DNA from: Thermovibrio sp.
Lineage (GTDB): Bacteria > Aquificota > Aquificia > Desulfurobacteriales > Desulfurobacteriaceae
Direction: 5' to 3'
NCBI GenBank assembly: GCA_015490195.1
Contig: WFYG01000028.1
Span: 1-62,314, forward strand
DNA: 62,314 nt
Below are positions 8,606 to 17,424 of this stretch, in pieces. The notes below the pieces were generated by a model. That model did not search any database, was not told the DNA's origin, and worked only from the letters and a program-made list of their open reading frames with translations. Made by a program: the position numbers and the translations under genes. Position 1 is the stretch's first letter; each line of letters opens with the position of its first letter.

Positions 8606-9736
8606 TCAAAGAGAACTTGTATAGTCAAGAACTTTAAACTCTTTCCCTTGAAGTAGAGCTGCGTAAGGGTCTGCAACAGAAGAGCCTGAATGGAGAAAGG
8701 TAAAGAGGGCTCTCTCTTCGTAGTCTTCAATAGAAAGAGATCTGGCTGCAGAGGTGGTTATGAGAGGAAGGAGCTCCCTGACGCTAACCCTTCCCTCAAG
8801 GCTGTAGTAAACGGTTTTGAGCTCTTCAACAACAGAGAGATTAACGTTTGAGCTGAGGCCGTCTGTTGCAAGTGCTACTTTTTCGTAACCCAGCAGGTGT
8901 TCCACGTTTGGAAATCCAACCTTCAGGTGGACGTTGCTTCTGGGACAGAAAACGACAGAGGCACCTGCCGAGGTCAAAAGGTCAAGTTCCCACTCTGAAA
9001 GATTTGTACAGTGAACCGCTATCAGGTTACTGATAAGAGCTCCCGCCTTCCTCAAATAGTCAACAAGGTTTTCAGTACATACACGTTCGTATCTTTTTCT
9101 TCCTATTACCGGGTAGATTCTTTCCTCAAAAAGGTTCTTCTGGCACCTTACGAACTTCTGCTCTTCTTCTGTCTCTCCAAGGTGGAGTTGGAAACGGTAA
9201 CCCCGTTTAATGCTGTCGTAAGCTATTGACTTAAGCGCTTCAAACGAAACGGAATAGACGGAGTGAGCAGAAACAGGAGGAGGGAACTTTTCAGGGTAGA
9301 ACTCCTTTCCTATAAACTCTCTGAAAGCTATAACTTTCAGTCTTTTAAAGGGAAAGTCTGGAGAGATTCCAAAAGAAGAGATGTCTCCGACGTAGGCAAC
9401 GCCACAGGAGAGGAGCTCCTTTTCTGCTCTCTCAAGAGCTCTCAGCATTTCAGACTCTGTAAAGAGACCCCTCTTCCCTATTATCCAGAGGAGCCAGTCA
9501 AAGAAGGAGCTGAAACGGTCGGGGTTAAAGGAGAGGAGAGAGAGCTCCAGGTGGGTGTGGGAGTTAACGAAAGGGGGGTAGAGATAACCATGAAGGTGCT
9601 CAACTACCTGAAAGTTACCCCCGGGAGGCCGCCTGTAGTAGCCGGAAATTCTCCCATTTTCAACGACTACCCAGCCCTCTTTCAGAACCTCTCCGTCTGA
9701 CTTTACAATCCAGTCACTCTTTATCAGAACTCTCAC
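8606..9736 (-). CDS. Metal-dependent amidohydrolase (cytosine or aminofutalosine deaminase-like)
   Basis: This 376-residue enzyme has the composite fold of amidohydrolases: an N-terminal beta strand segment, the metal motif NSHTHLE, later ligands in QLHLGE and AVHCTNLS, and the catalytic aspartate in ATDGLSSN. It most resembles deaminases of S-adenosylhomocysteine or aminodeoxyfutalosine (menaquinone route), but the sequence alone does not settle the substrate. The start is GTG at 9736, inside the 3' end of the nucleotidyltransferase gene (23-base overlap), so the two are coupled. Confidence 0.75.
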   Translation of the reverse strand: MRVLIKSDWIVKSDGEVLKEGWVVVENGRISGYYRRPPGGNFQVVEHLHGYLYPPFVNSHTHLELSLLSFNPDRFSSFFDWLLWIIGKRGLFTESEMLRALERAEKELLSCGVAYVGDISSFGISPDFPFKRLKVIAFREFIGKEFYPEKFPPPVSAHSVYSVSFEALKSIAYDSIKRGYRFQLHLGETEEEQKFVRCQKNLFEERIYPVIGRKRYERVCTENLVDYLRKAGALISNLIAVHCTNLSEWELDLLTSAGASVVFCPRSNVHLKVGFPNVEHLLGYEKVALATDGLSSNVNLSVVEELKTVYYSLEGRVSVRELLPLITTSAARSLSIEDYEERALFTFLHSGSSVADPYAALLQGKEFKVLDYTSSL

Positions 9737-11159
9737 AGCTGAAACCCTTAACGGCCTTAACGGCCTCCTCTTTTGTCTTAACTTTCCCCAGAGCCTGGAG
9801 CTCCAGCAACTTCTCTTTTATCTTCCCGACGCACTTATTAGGCTTTTCAAACCCCTTTATCTCCATTATCTCTTTCCCGGAAAGGAGAGGCTTTAGCCCC
9901 TCAAGCCTCTCTCTGTAGAAGGAGACAAGCTCCTTAACGAACGCCTCGTAAGAGGGGAGCTCCTTCTTAAAACTCTCTGAAATAGCCCCAAAGTCGGCAA
10001 CAGAGAGGAGGAGAACATGGAAGGCATACTTTCCGGCATCCCTGAAGAAACGGTAGAGAGCCCTTTCTGTAAGCTCCTCTCTCTTCCATAGGTCGTAAAG
10101 GAAGAAAGGTCTGAGGTGGTGTCTTACACAGACGTAAGCCATCTTTGCCGCTTTTCTGCCAAAAGAAAGCCTTAAAAGAGCCTCTTTAGCTATTTTAGCT
10201 CCCACTCTGTCGTGTCCGTAAAAGGTGAGTCTTCCCTCTTTCTCGCCGACTGTAAGGGGTTTAGCAACGTCGTGGTATAGAGCTACAAGTTTTAAACACT
10301 CCCGATCTGTAAAACCGGTAAAGAACTCCTCACTCCCCACCTTATGGCCATACTTCTCTAAAATCTCCCCCTTACGGGGAAGAGCATAAGTTTCAAGGAG
10401 TTCCACACACCTGAAGGTGTGTTCCTTTAAGGGAAACTGATGAACGCCGGAAGGGGGAATTTTCTCTACTCCTTCAAGCTCACTGAAAACGGGGTAGAAA
10501 ACTCCCAATCGGTCAAGTTCCCTGAGAAACTTCCCGAACAGGTTTTGCAGTAGAACTTTCACAATTTCGTCCCGCAGCCTCTCTGATGGAACTTTTTTGA
10601 GGAGAGCCCCGGCATTCGCAACCTGACTCAAGAAGGTTGAATGATAGCTAAAACCGAGCTCCAGCTTAAACCTGACTCCCCTTAGAATCCTGACCGGGTC
10701 GTCTGTAAATGCAGAGTCGTAAACAGGCCTTACTATTCCCCTCTCAAGGTCTTCAAAGCCGCCGGTTGGGTCTATAAGAACGGCATCGTCGTTAAAGGGA
10801 AGAAAGAGCTCCCTTAAGTCAACGGCCATGGCATTGATGGTAAAGTCCCTCTTTTTGAGGTCTTCCTCAATGGAAGAGCCCAGAATCGTTGAGATGTCAA
10901 GGCGAAAACCGTTGTTCACAAAGGAGTAAACAGTTTTCTCCTTTTCAAATGAGAAAGGTTTAAGGGAGAGTTCCCTCTCAACACACCTGACGACAGGTTC
11001 GGCCTTTGGAACGACAAGGTCTATGTCAACGCTCTCTTTCCTGACCCCTAAAAGTCTGTCTCTGATAAAGCCTCCAACTAAATACCCTTCGTTCATACAG
11101 GCCGAAATCCTCTCAAGCTTCGGGTGGTAAAAAGTTAGCTTGTGAACTCTCTTTTCCAT
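9714..11159 (-). CDS. CCA-adding tRNA nucleotidyltransferase family protein with HD domain
   Basis: The N-terminal head matches class II nucleotidyltransferases: GYLVGGFIRDRLLG, then the DxD catalytic pair in VDIDLV, followed by DFTINAMAVDL and RILRGVRF. An HD-type domain follows around residues 240-330 (LVALYHDVAKP, YGHDRVGAKIA). The 481 residues fit this family. Aquifex relatives split the job between a CC-adding and an A-adding enzyme, so this could be either half or a full CCA enzyme. The encoded CCA on the tRNAs here suggests a repair role as well. Confidence 0.85.
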   Translation of the reverse strand: MEKRVHKLTFYHPKLERISACMNEGYLVGGFIRDRLLGVRKESVDIDLVVPKAEPVVRCVERELSLKPFSFEKEKTVYSFVNNGFRLDISTILGSSIEEDLKKRDFTINAMAVDLRELFLPFNDDAVLIDPTGGFEDLERGIVRPVYDSAFTDDPVRILRGVRFKLELGFSYHSTFLSQVANAGALLKKVPSERLRDEIVKVLLQNLFGKFLRELDRLGVFYPVFSELEGVEKIPPSGVHQFPLKEHTFRCVELLETYALPRKGEILEKYGHKVGSEEFFTGFTDRECLKLVALYHDVAKPLTVGEKEGRLTFYGHDRVGAKIAKEALLRLSFGRKAAKMAYVCVRHHLRPFFLYDLWKREELTERALYRFFRDAGKYAFHVLLLSVADFGAISESFKKELPSYEAFVKELVSFYRERLEGLKPLLSGKEIMEIKGFEKPNKCVGKIKEKLLELQALGKVKTKEEAVKAVKGFSCESSDKE

Positions 11160-11187
11160 AATTTTCTCTCTCCAGAGGAGGTGAAAG

Positions 11188-11868
11188 TTGGAGCTCCTGA
11201 AAGCAGAAAACTTAGTGAAAGTTTACAAAACGGAAAGCGACGAGGTTTTAGCCTTAAAAGGGGTAAACATCTCTCTCAGAGAGGGGGAGTTTTCACTTCT
11301 GATGGGAGCTTCAGGTTCCGGAAAGTCAACACTCCTCCACATACTGGGAACCCTTGATAGACCAACTTCGGGGAAAGTCCTCTACAGAGGAGAGGAACTC
11401 TTCAAACTACCGGAGAAGGAGCTTGCCCGGTTTAGAAACAGAAAGGTTGGATTTATTTTCCAGTTTCACTACCTGATAAACGAACTTACCGTCGTTGAAA
11501 ACGTTATGGTTCCATTGCTTGTAAGGGGAGTTAGCGAAAAAGAAGCAAGGAAACGAGCAGAGGAGGTGTTGAACTCTGTAGGTTTGAAGCATAGATTATC
11601 TCACAGACCATTTGAGATTTCAGGAGGAGAGAAGCAGAGAGCGGCCGTAGCAAGAGCTCTCGTAACGGAACCGGAAATCGTTCTGGCAGACGAACCTACC
11701 GGAAACCTTGACTCCAAAACCGCCCATTCAGTCATCTCCACAATGAAGAGACTCAACCGGGAAACGGGTACCACCTTCCTGATAGCAACTCACAACAGCG
11801 AGCTGGAAAGTTTTGCAGATAACGTATACTTTATTAAGGACGGCGTTATTGTCAAACAAACCAAATAG
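11188..11868 (+). CDS. ABC transporter ATPase, LolD/MacB-like
   Basis: This 226-residue ATPase has Walker A GASGSGKST, signature SGGEKQRAAVARAL and Walker B VLADEPTGNLD. The overall sequence follows the LolD/MacB/FtsE subgroup, in which LolD drives lipoprotein release to the outer membrane. No LolC/E permease lies nearby. The start is TTG at 11188 after a strong GAGGAGGTG site; only 28 bases separate it from the divergent nucleotidyltransferase gene. clpC begins eleven bases after its stop. Confidence 0.82.
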   Translation: MELLKAENLVKVYKTESDEVLALKGVNISLREGEFSLLMGASGSGKSTLLHILGTLDRPTSGKVLYRGEELFKLPEKELARFRNRKVGFIFQFHYLINELTVVENVMVPLLVRGVSEKEARKRAEEVLNSVGLKHRLSHRPFEISGGEKQRAAVARALVTEPEIVLADEPTGNLDSKTAHSVISTMKRLNRETGTTFLIATHNSELESFADNVYFIKDGVIVKQTK

Positions 11869-11879
11869 AAGGAGCGTGT

Positions 11880-14345
11880 ATGTTTGAAAGGTTCACTCAA
11901 AAAGCAAGACAGGTGATTATAAAGGCCAAAGAACAGGCCGTTGCTTTAAGGTGTGAAAAGTTAGGAACTGAGCATATACTACTTTCACTCCTTAAAGAGG
12001 ATGAGATTACAAACCAGATTCTGGCAAAGTACAACATTTCCAAGCCGAGAATTCAGGAAATAATCATTTCTCAGGTTCAACCTGCACCTTACGAGGTAGA
12101 TATAAACACAATCACCTTCTCAACAGAAGCAAGAAGAGTTCTTGAACACGCACTTGAAGAGTCAAAGATACTGGGACACGCATACGTAGGCCCCGAGCAT
12201 CTCTTTATAGCTCTCGCAAAAGAAAAACTCGGCCTTGCAGGAAGAATTCTGAGAAGCTACGGCTTAGACCACTACACACTGAGAAGAGAAGTCGCAAACC
12301 TCCTCAAAGGGATAAACAGGGAGAAGAAGTCAACGAAGAAGAGCTCCACCCCCAACCTTGACAAGTTCGGACGCGACCTTACAGAGCTTGCAAGGGAAGG
12401 GAAGCTAGACCCCGTTATAGGGAGAGAGAAAGAGATTGAAAGGGTTACCCACATTCTTGCAAGGCGCAGGAAGAACAACCCCGTTCTGATAGGAGAACCG
12501 GGAGTTGGTAAAACGGCGATTGTAGAGGGACTGGCACTGAGAATAGCAAAGGGAGACGTTCCTGAGAAGCTTAAAGACAAGAGGATCGTTTCACTTGACA
12601 TGGCTTCACTTATTGCAGGAACCAAGTACAGAGGACAGTTTGAGGAAAGGCTCAAGGCAATTGTAAAAGAGCTTGAGAACAACAAGGACGTAATCCTGTT
12701 TATTGACGAGATACACACGCTGGTTGGAGCAGGTGCCGCAGAAGGCTCAATGGACGCCTCAAACATACTTAAGCCTTCACTCTCAAGGGGCGAGATTCAG
12801 GTAATAGGTGCCACAACCATAGACGAGTACAGGAAGTACATTGAGAAAGACGGAGCTTTAGAGAGAAGGTTCCAGCCTGTAATGGTTGAGGAACCTTCTG
12901 TTGAAGATACGATTGAGATACTTAAAGGGCTGAAGAGTAAGTTTGAGGAGTTCCACAACGTTGTTATTACAGACGAAGCTATAGAGAGGGCGGTAAAACT
13001 TGCCGTAAGGTACATAAACGACAGAAAACTCCCCGACAAAGCGATAGACATAATTGACGAGGCCGGAGCCAAAGCCCAGCTTCAGTCTGCAGGGAAAGAC
13101 GAAAAAATCAAGGAGATAGAGGAAGAAATAGAAAAGGTCAAAGCCATGAAAGAAGAGGCTCTGGCCATGGCGGAGTACGAGAAAGCCCACGAGTACAAAC
13201 AGAAAGAGCTGAAACTTTTAACAGAACTTGAAGAACTCCGCCGTCAACAAAAAGTAAAACAGTCTTCAGAGAAGATAGTTATAGATGAAAAGAGGGTAGA
13301 GGAGATTGTAGCCCTCTGGACAGGCATTCCCGTTCAGCAGCTGCAGGAGAAGGAAGCAGAAAAACTTTTAAAGCTTGAGGAGGAGCTCCACAAGAGAGTC
13401 GTAGGACAGGAAGAGGCCGTTAAGGCTGTTGCAAAGGCGATAAAACGCTCAAGACTCGGAATTAGAGCAAACGCCAACAGACCTATAGGTAGTTTCCTCT
13501 TCCTTGGTCCTACAGGTGTAGGTAAAACAGAGCTTGCAAAAGCACTTGCAGAGTACCTTTTCGGCGACGAGAAAGCGATGGTAAGAATAGACATGACCGA
13601 GTACATGGAGAAACACACAGTTTCAAGGCTGATAGGAGCTCCCCCCGGATACGTAGGTTACGAAGAGGGTGGTCAGCTTACAGAGGCCGTCAGGAGGAAA
13701 CCGTACACAGTAATCCTCCTTGACGAAATAGAGAAAGCCCACCCAGACGTTTTAAACATACTCCTCCAGATAATGGAAGACGGAAGGCTTACAGACGGCC
13801 TTGGAAGAACGGTCTCATTCACAAACACAATACTCATAATGACCAGCAACTTAGGTGCAAAACACCTCCTCTCAGCCCAGAGGGGAATGGGATTTGAGAT
13901 AGCAGACGGAAAAGAGGAAGAGAGATCTTTTGAGAGGATGAAATCCCACGTTTTAGACGAGGTAAAGAGGTTCTTCAAGCCTGAATTCCTCAACAGGCTA
14001 GACGGAATAATTGTCTTCCATCCTCTCACAAAAGAGGACGTTAAGGAGATCGTCAGGAAACAGGTTGAAAGGCTTAACAGAGAGCTTGAAGAGAAGAACC
14101 TCAAAGTCCACGTTACAAACAAGTTTGTAGAGTACGTTGTAGAGAAGGAGTTCAGGAAAGAGTACGGAGCAAGGACGATAAGGAGAGCTCTTCAGACGCT
14201 CATAGAAGACAGACTAACAGACGAGATACTGATGGGGCGCTTTACAGAAGGTGGAGAAGTTGTATTTGACATCACACCAAAAGGCAGGATATCAGTTAGA
14301 GAGAAGAAAAAAAGAAAGAAAAAGGAGACAACCGGAGTTAACTAA
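11880..14345 (+). CDS. clpC: ATP-dependent Clp protease ATP-binding subunit ClpC
   Basis: ClpC is a Hsp100 unfoldase that feeds ClpP. The 821 residues show the double Clp N-domain (about 1-145), a first AAA+ module with Walker A GEPGVGKT (about 205), a UVR-like middle coiled coil (YEKAHEYKQKELKLL), and a second module with GPTGVGKT (about 543). The C-terminus is very basic. The clpP gene is at 19838-20440 on the other strand. The short middle domain and UVR motif separate it from ClpB and ClpA. Confidence 0.94.
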   Translation: MFERFTQKARQVIIKAKEQAVALRCEKLGTEHILLSLLKEDEITNQILAKYNISKPRIQEIIISQVQPAPYEVDINTITFSTEARRVLEHALEESKILGHAYVGPEHLFIALAKEKLGLAGRILRSYGLDHYTLRREVANLLKGINREKKSTKKSSTPNLDKFGRDLTELAREGKLDPVIGREKEIERVTHILARRRKNNPVLIGEPGVGKTAIVEGLALRIAKGDVPEKLKDKRIVSLDMASLIAGTKYRGQFEERLKAIVKELENNKDVILFIDEIHTLVGAGAAEGSMDASNILKPSLSRGEIQVIGATTIDEYRKYIEKDGALERRFQPVMVEEPSVEDTIEILKGLKSKFEEFHNVVITDEAIERAVKLAVRYINDRKLPDKAIDIIDEAGAKAQLQSAGKDEKIKEIEEEIEKVKAMKEEALAMAEYEKAHEYKQKELKLLTELEELRRQQKVKQSSEKIVIDEKRVEEIVALWTGIPVQQLQEKEAEKLLKLEEELHKRVVGQEEAVKAVAKAIKRSRLGIRANANRPIGSFLFLGPTGVGKTELAKALAEYLFGDEKAMVRIDMTEYMEKHTVSRLIGAPPGYVGYEEGGQLTEAVRRKPYTVILLDEIEKAHPDVLNILLQIMEDGRLTDGLGRTVSFTNTILIMTSNLGAKHLLSAQRGMGFEIADGKEEERSFERMKSHVLDEVKRFFKPEFLNRLDGIIVFHPLTKEDVKEIVRKQVERLNRELEEKNLKVHVTNKFVEYVVEKEFRKEYGARTIRRALQTLIEDRLTDEILMGRFTEGGEVVFDITPKGRISVREKKKRKKKETTGVN

Positions 14346-15065
14346 ATGAGACGCTTCAAGATAGAAGGGGTAAAAAACGGCGAAGCCTTCCTGAGGGGTC
14401 AGGAGGCTCGCCACGCCCTTAAAGTTCTGAGACTTAAAAAAGGAGATGAGATAATCGTCTTTGACGGAGAGGGAAAAGAGTACTTAGCCGTAATAGACGC
14501 AGCCTCTCCAACATCTGTAAAGATTAAAATCGTTGAAGAGACAAACGTTAATAGAGACAGCCCACTCCACTCCACTCTCTTTATGGGTATAACAAACAAA
14601 CTCCAGAAGTTTGAGTTAGCACTTCAGAAGGCAACAGAACTAGGAGTTACAGAAGTTGTTCCGGTAATCTGCAGTAGGTCTTCAAACGCACAGCTCATAA
14701 GAAACTGGGAAGGAAAGCTGAGACGATGGAAAGAGATAGCAGTTAACGCCGCCAAGCAGTGCGGAAGAAACGTACTTCCAGAGATAAGGGAGCCGATAAA
14801 ACTGAAAGATATAGAGACAGATGCAGACCTATCGTTCGTCCTCTGGGAAAAAGGAGGGAAATCCCTTAAAGATTACCAGAGCTACTCAGCCAGTTCTGTC
14901 TCGTTCCTGGTGGGACCCGAAGGAGGACTAGAAAGGGAAGAGATAGAACTCCTAAAAGAGAAAGGCTTCAAACCTATCTACCTTGGGAAGCGAATACTGA
15001 GAGCTGAAACGGCCGCAATAGCCGGTATGGCACTTATCCAGTTTATATGGGGAGACCTGGGATAA
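14346..15065 (+). CDS. rsmE: 16S rRNA (uracil-1498-N3)-methyltransferase
   Basis: RsmE methylates N3 of U1498 in 16S rRNA. The 239 residues comprise a small N-terminal RNA-binding domain and a SPOUT knot domain with the family motifs KATELGV, VGPEGGL and LGKRILRAETAAIAG, which bind S-adenosylmethionine. It starts immediately after the clpC stop, so the two are co-transcribed and probably coupled. Confidence 0.93.
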   Translation: MRRFKIEGVKNGEAFLRGQEARHALKVLRLKKGDEIIVFDGEGKEYLAVIDAASPTSVKIKIVEETNVNRDSPLHSTLFMGITNKLQKFELALQKATELGVTEVVPVICSRSSNAQLIRNWEGKLRRWKEIAVNAAKQCGRNVLPEIREPIKLKDIETDADLSFVLWEKGGKSLKDYQSYSASSVSFLVGPEGGLEREEIELLKEKGFKPIYLGKRILRAETAAIAGMALIQFIWGDLG

Positions 15066-15070
15066 AAAGA

Positions 15071-15092
15071 CTCCGGGAAACTTCTCCCGGAG
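15071..15092 (+). terminator. Hairpin after rsmE
   Basis: CTCCGGG (15071-15077) pairs with CCCGGAG (15086-15092) around an eight-base loop, six bases past the rsmE stop. There is no T run after it, so termination is uncertain and it may only protect the 3' end. Confidence 0.4.
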
Positions 15093-15115
15093 GTATGGGG
15101 AGGTGCCGACTTAGG

Positions 15116-15130
15116 AATTACTAAGTAATT
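15116..15130. promoter_or_regulatory. 7-1-7 palindrome upstream of the macro-domain gene
   Basis: AATTACT-A-AGTAATT is a perfect palindrome, 35 bases upstream of the macro-domain start. Its 7-1-7 form resembles operators for dimeric repressors. The binding protein is unknown. Confidence 0.35.
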
Positions 15131-15164
15131 TAATAAGTAACCAACTGTCAGTCAAGGAGCAGAG

Positions 15165-15728
15165 GTGGAAGTTCTTACAGAGAAAGAGATAAACGGCAAA
15201 AAGATAAAAGTGGTTCTTGGCGACATAACTCTAGAGAACACAGAAGCGATAGTTAACGCTGCAAACAGCCTACTGAAACACGGAGGAGGAGTAGCAGGAG
15301 CAATTGTAAAGAGAGGCGGAAGAGCAATTCAGGAAGAGAGCGATAGAATCGTAAGAGAAAGAGGTCCCATCCCTGCTGGAAGCGCCGTATACACGTCGGG
15401 GGGAAACCTTAAAGCAAAGTACGTAATCCACGCCGTTGGCCCCGTGTGGGGAGAAGGAGACGAGGAGAGAAAGCTAAGAAGTGCCGTAAGGTCTTCCCTT
15501 GAACTGGCAGACCAACTTGGTGTAAAATCTGTGGCACTGCCTGCAATAAGCACAGGCATTTTTGGGTACCCAAAGGAGGAAGGGACAAGGGTAATAGTTG
15601 AGGAGGTTTTAAAGTTCCTTAGAGAGAAACCGGAAACCTCTTTGAGGGAAGTTCATCTTACAGCGATAGACAGAGAAACGGCGGAACTCTTTAGAAAACA
15701 CTTAGAAAACTTAATAAAAAACAAATAA
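15165..15728 (+). CDS. Macro-domain protein (ADP-ribose related)
   Basis: This 187-residue protein is a stand-alone macro domain. The ADP-ribose binding motifs are visible: [18 protein letters not shown] near residue 30, [11 protein letters not shown] in the middle, and [11 protein letters not shown] near residue 125. Family members remove ADP-ribose from proteins or hydrolyse O-acetyl-ADP-ribose. The start is GTG at 15165 with an AAGGAG site. It is followed nine bases later by the epimerase gene, with which it probably shares a transcript. Confidence 0.88.
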   Translation: MEVLTEKEINGKKIKVVLGDITLENTEAIVNAANSLLKHGGGVAGAIVKRGGRAIQEESDRIVRERGPIPAGSAVYTSGGNLKAKYVIHAVGPVWGEGDEERKLRSAVRSSLELADQLGVKSVALPAISTGIFGYPKEEGTRVIVEEVLKFLREKPETSLREVHLTAIDRETAELFRKHLENLIKNK

Positions 15729-15737
15729 GAGGGAAAT

Positions 15738-16685
15738 GTGGTTACGCTTGTAACGGGAGGAGCTGGATTCATAGGTTCACACCTTGTTGAAGAATTGCTG
15801 AAAAAGGGAAGAAAAGTTGTTGTTTTAGACGACCTCTCAACAGGAAAAAGAGAAAATCTCCCTGAAGAAAACGAAAACCTGACGTTCATAAAAGGTTCTA
15901 TAACCGACAGAGAACTCCTTAAAAACCTTTTTGATTCTTACAATTTCCAGACTATATTTCACTTAGCAGCTGTAGCCTCTGTCTTTAAATCAGTTGAAGA
16001 GCCTGTGGAAACCCACAGGGTAAACTTTGATGGAACCCTCTACCTTCTGGAAGAATCCAGGAGAACAAAAGTAGAGAAGTTTGTATTTGCATCATCTGCT
16101 GCTGTTTATGGCGACCACCCGGAGCTCCCCAAAAAAGAAGACATGCCTGTAAAACCACTAACCCCTTACGGAATAGACAAGTACGCCTCAGAAAGGTATG
16201 TAGTAAACAGCTACAAACTCTACAACCTTAACACAACAGCCTTAAGATTTTTCAACGTTTATGGAGAAAGACAGGATCCCTCCTCTCCCTACTCTGGCGT
16301 TATCTCTATATTCATGGAGAGAACATCAAAATACCTTCAAGGAGAAGAAATAACTGTAGACATTTTCGGAGACGGCAAACAAACAAGAGACTTTGTCTAC
16401 GTAAAAGACGTAGTACAGGCCCTTCTACTTGTAGAAAAAGAAAAATCATCAGGAGGGGAAGTCTACAACGTCGGAACAGGAAAGGAAACCTCTCTCCTTG
16501 AGCTATTAAAAACCCTGGAAAAGATTACAGGCAAAATACCTCCCGTAAAGTATCTACCACCAAGAGAAGGAGATATAAAAAGATCAGTAGCAAACATAAC
16601 AAAACTATCACAAATAGGCTATACCCCTACTTTCGTTCTGGAGGAGGGTTTAAAGAAAACTTTTGAATGGTTTATAAAAAAATAA
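15738..16685 (+). CDS. NAD-dependent nucleotide-sugar epimerase/dehydratase (GalE-like)
   Basis: The 315-residue protein is an extended short-chain dehydrogenase of the UDP-sugar epimerase type. It has the Rossmann loop TGGAGFIGSH, the catalytic serine region FASSAAVYGD, the YGIDK catalytic Tyr-Lys pair, and a C-terminal sugar domain with GDGKQTRDFVYVKDV. It most resembles UDP-glucose or UDP-glucuronate 4-epimerases, and the exact substrate is not decided by sequence. The start is GTG at 15738. Its stop overlaps the ATG of a damaged gene. Confidence 0.87.
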   Translation: MVTLVTGGAGFIGSHLVEELLKKGRKVVVLDDLSTGKRENLPEENENLTFIKGSITDRELLKNLFDSYNFQTIFHLAAVASVFKSVEEPVETHRVNFDGTLYLLEESRRTKVEKFVFASSAAVYGDHPELPKKEDMPVKPLTPYGIDKYASERYVVNSYKLYNLNTTALRFFNVYGERQDPSSPYSGVISIFMERTSKYLQGEEITVDIFGDGKQTRDFVYVKDVVQALLLVEKEKSSGGEVYNVGTGKETSLLELLKTLEKITGKIPPVKYLPPREGDIKRSVANITKLSQIGYTPTFVLEEGLKKTFEWFIKK

Positions 16686-17040
16686 TGACTATTAATTACC
16701 AGATTAACAATAACAAACAAAACTCCCGTAATAGTGCCCAAAAGCCAGGAGTGTACAATAAGGTCATAGAAACGTTCTCTTCCCAATATCCCGGGAAAAG
16801 GATTACACAGAGAAAGAGATAGAAAAACTGAAGCAGAAAGCAAAAGAGAAATTTAGCTGTGTAATAGGTAGCGTAAATGAATGGCACTACAAAGAAGTAA
16901 TAGATAAAGAACCTGCAATTAGCATAAAGTACATAGCAAAAAACAACAGTAAAACCTCATTAAGAACAATATCTGGTAGCGACTGGGGACACAAATCTCT
17001 CAAGCTTCTAACTCAAGAACTGTTTAACAAAGCTTTCTAA
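16685..17040 (+). pseudogene. Frameshifted gene of unknown function after the epimerase
   Basis: An ATG at 16685 overlaps the epimerase stop (TAATG) and opens a frame that reads to about 16795 before stopping at a TAG shortly after. A second frame, open from 16762 to the TAA at 17038-17040, continues as a lysine-rich protein (DYTEKEIEKLKQKAKEKF and so on). The switch is best placed near the AAAA at 16796-16799. Joined, they would give about 118 residues. I do not recognise the family. The DNA is visibly more A-rich than the neighbours, which hints at foreign origin or decay. Confidence 0.5.
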
Positions 17041-17091
17041 AAATGAATCTGCTGTGTCCAAAAATTCAGGATTGAGTTAGAATAATCTACC

Positions 17092-17206
17092 ATGAGAAGG
17101 GATTGGGAAAAACATAACAAAGAGCTTGTAAGAAATCCTCATAGACCCAGAAAGCATTGCCGTTACACCAAATAGGCAGAAAAAGAAAGGAAGACCTTAC
17201 AATTAG
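17092..17206 (+). pseudogene. Remnant of an IS5-type transposase N-terminus
   Basis: The ATG at 17092 gives MRRDWEKHNKELV, which resembles the opening of IS5-related transposases (an M-x-x-D-W-x-x-Y/H-N-x-x-L-V pattern). The frame stops at 17173-17175. A second frame just beyond reads NRQKKKGRPYN, resembling the KxGRPYxYP motif found some 30-60 residues further in such proteins, and then stops at 17206. The rest is missing. This looks like an internally deleted and truncated copy; no terminal repeats could be assigned. Confidence 0.45.
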
Positions 17207-17424
17207 CCGGAGCAATTGATAATAAAGAGTGGACCACGTTTTTAAATAAATCCCCTCTAATCGGGATTGGAAGAAGTCTTTTCGGAAGAGAGAGCTTAAG
17301 ATTTGAAGTTCAAAAGTGTTTAAAGGATTTAAGGAAAGAGGAACAAACGGTTTTACCGTTAAGAGCAGTTATAAACTCTGGTTCTGAGAATGGAACTCCA
17401 GTGCCAGCTTTACAGCTTCTTTAA
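17176..17424 (+). other. Unassigned open frame in decayed region
   Basis: In the frame of the transposase start, but after its TAG, 82 codons run open to a TAA at 17422-17424, with no usual start codon near the beginning. The translation includes NKEWTTFLNKSPLIGIGRSL. The last 56 bases overlap the pdxA 3' end on the other strand. I cannot assign it. It is either a broken gene fragment or a chance frame. Confidence 0.25.
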
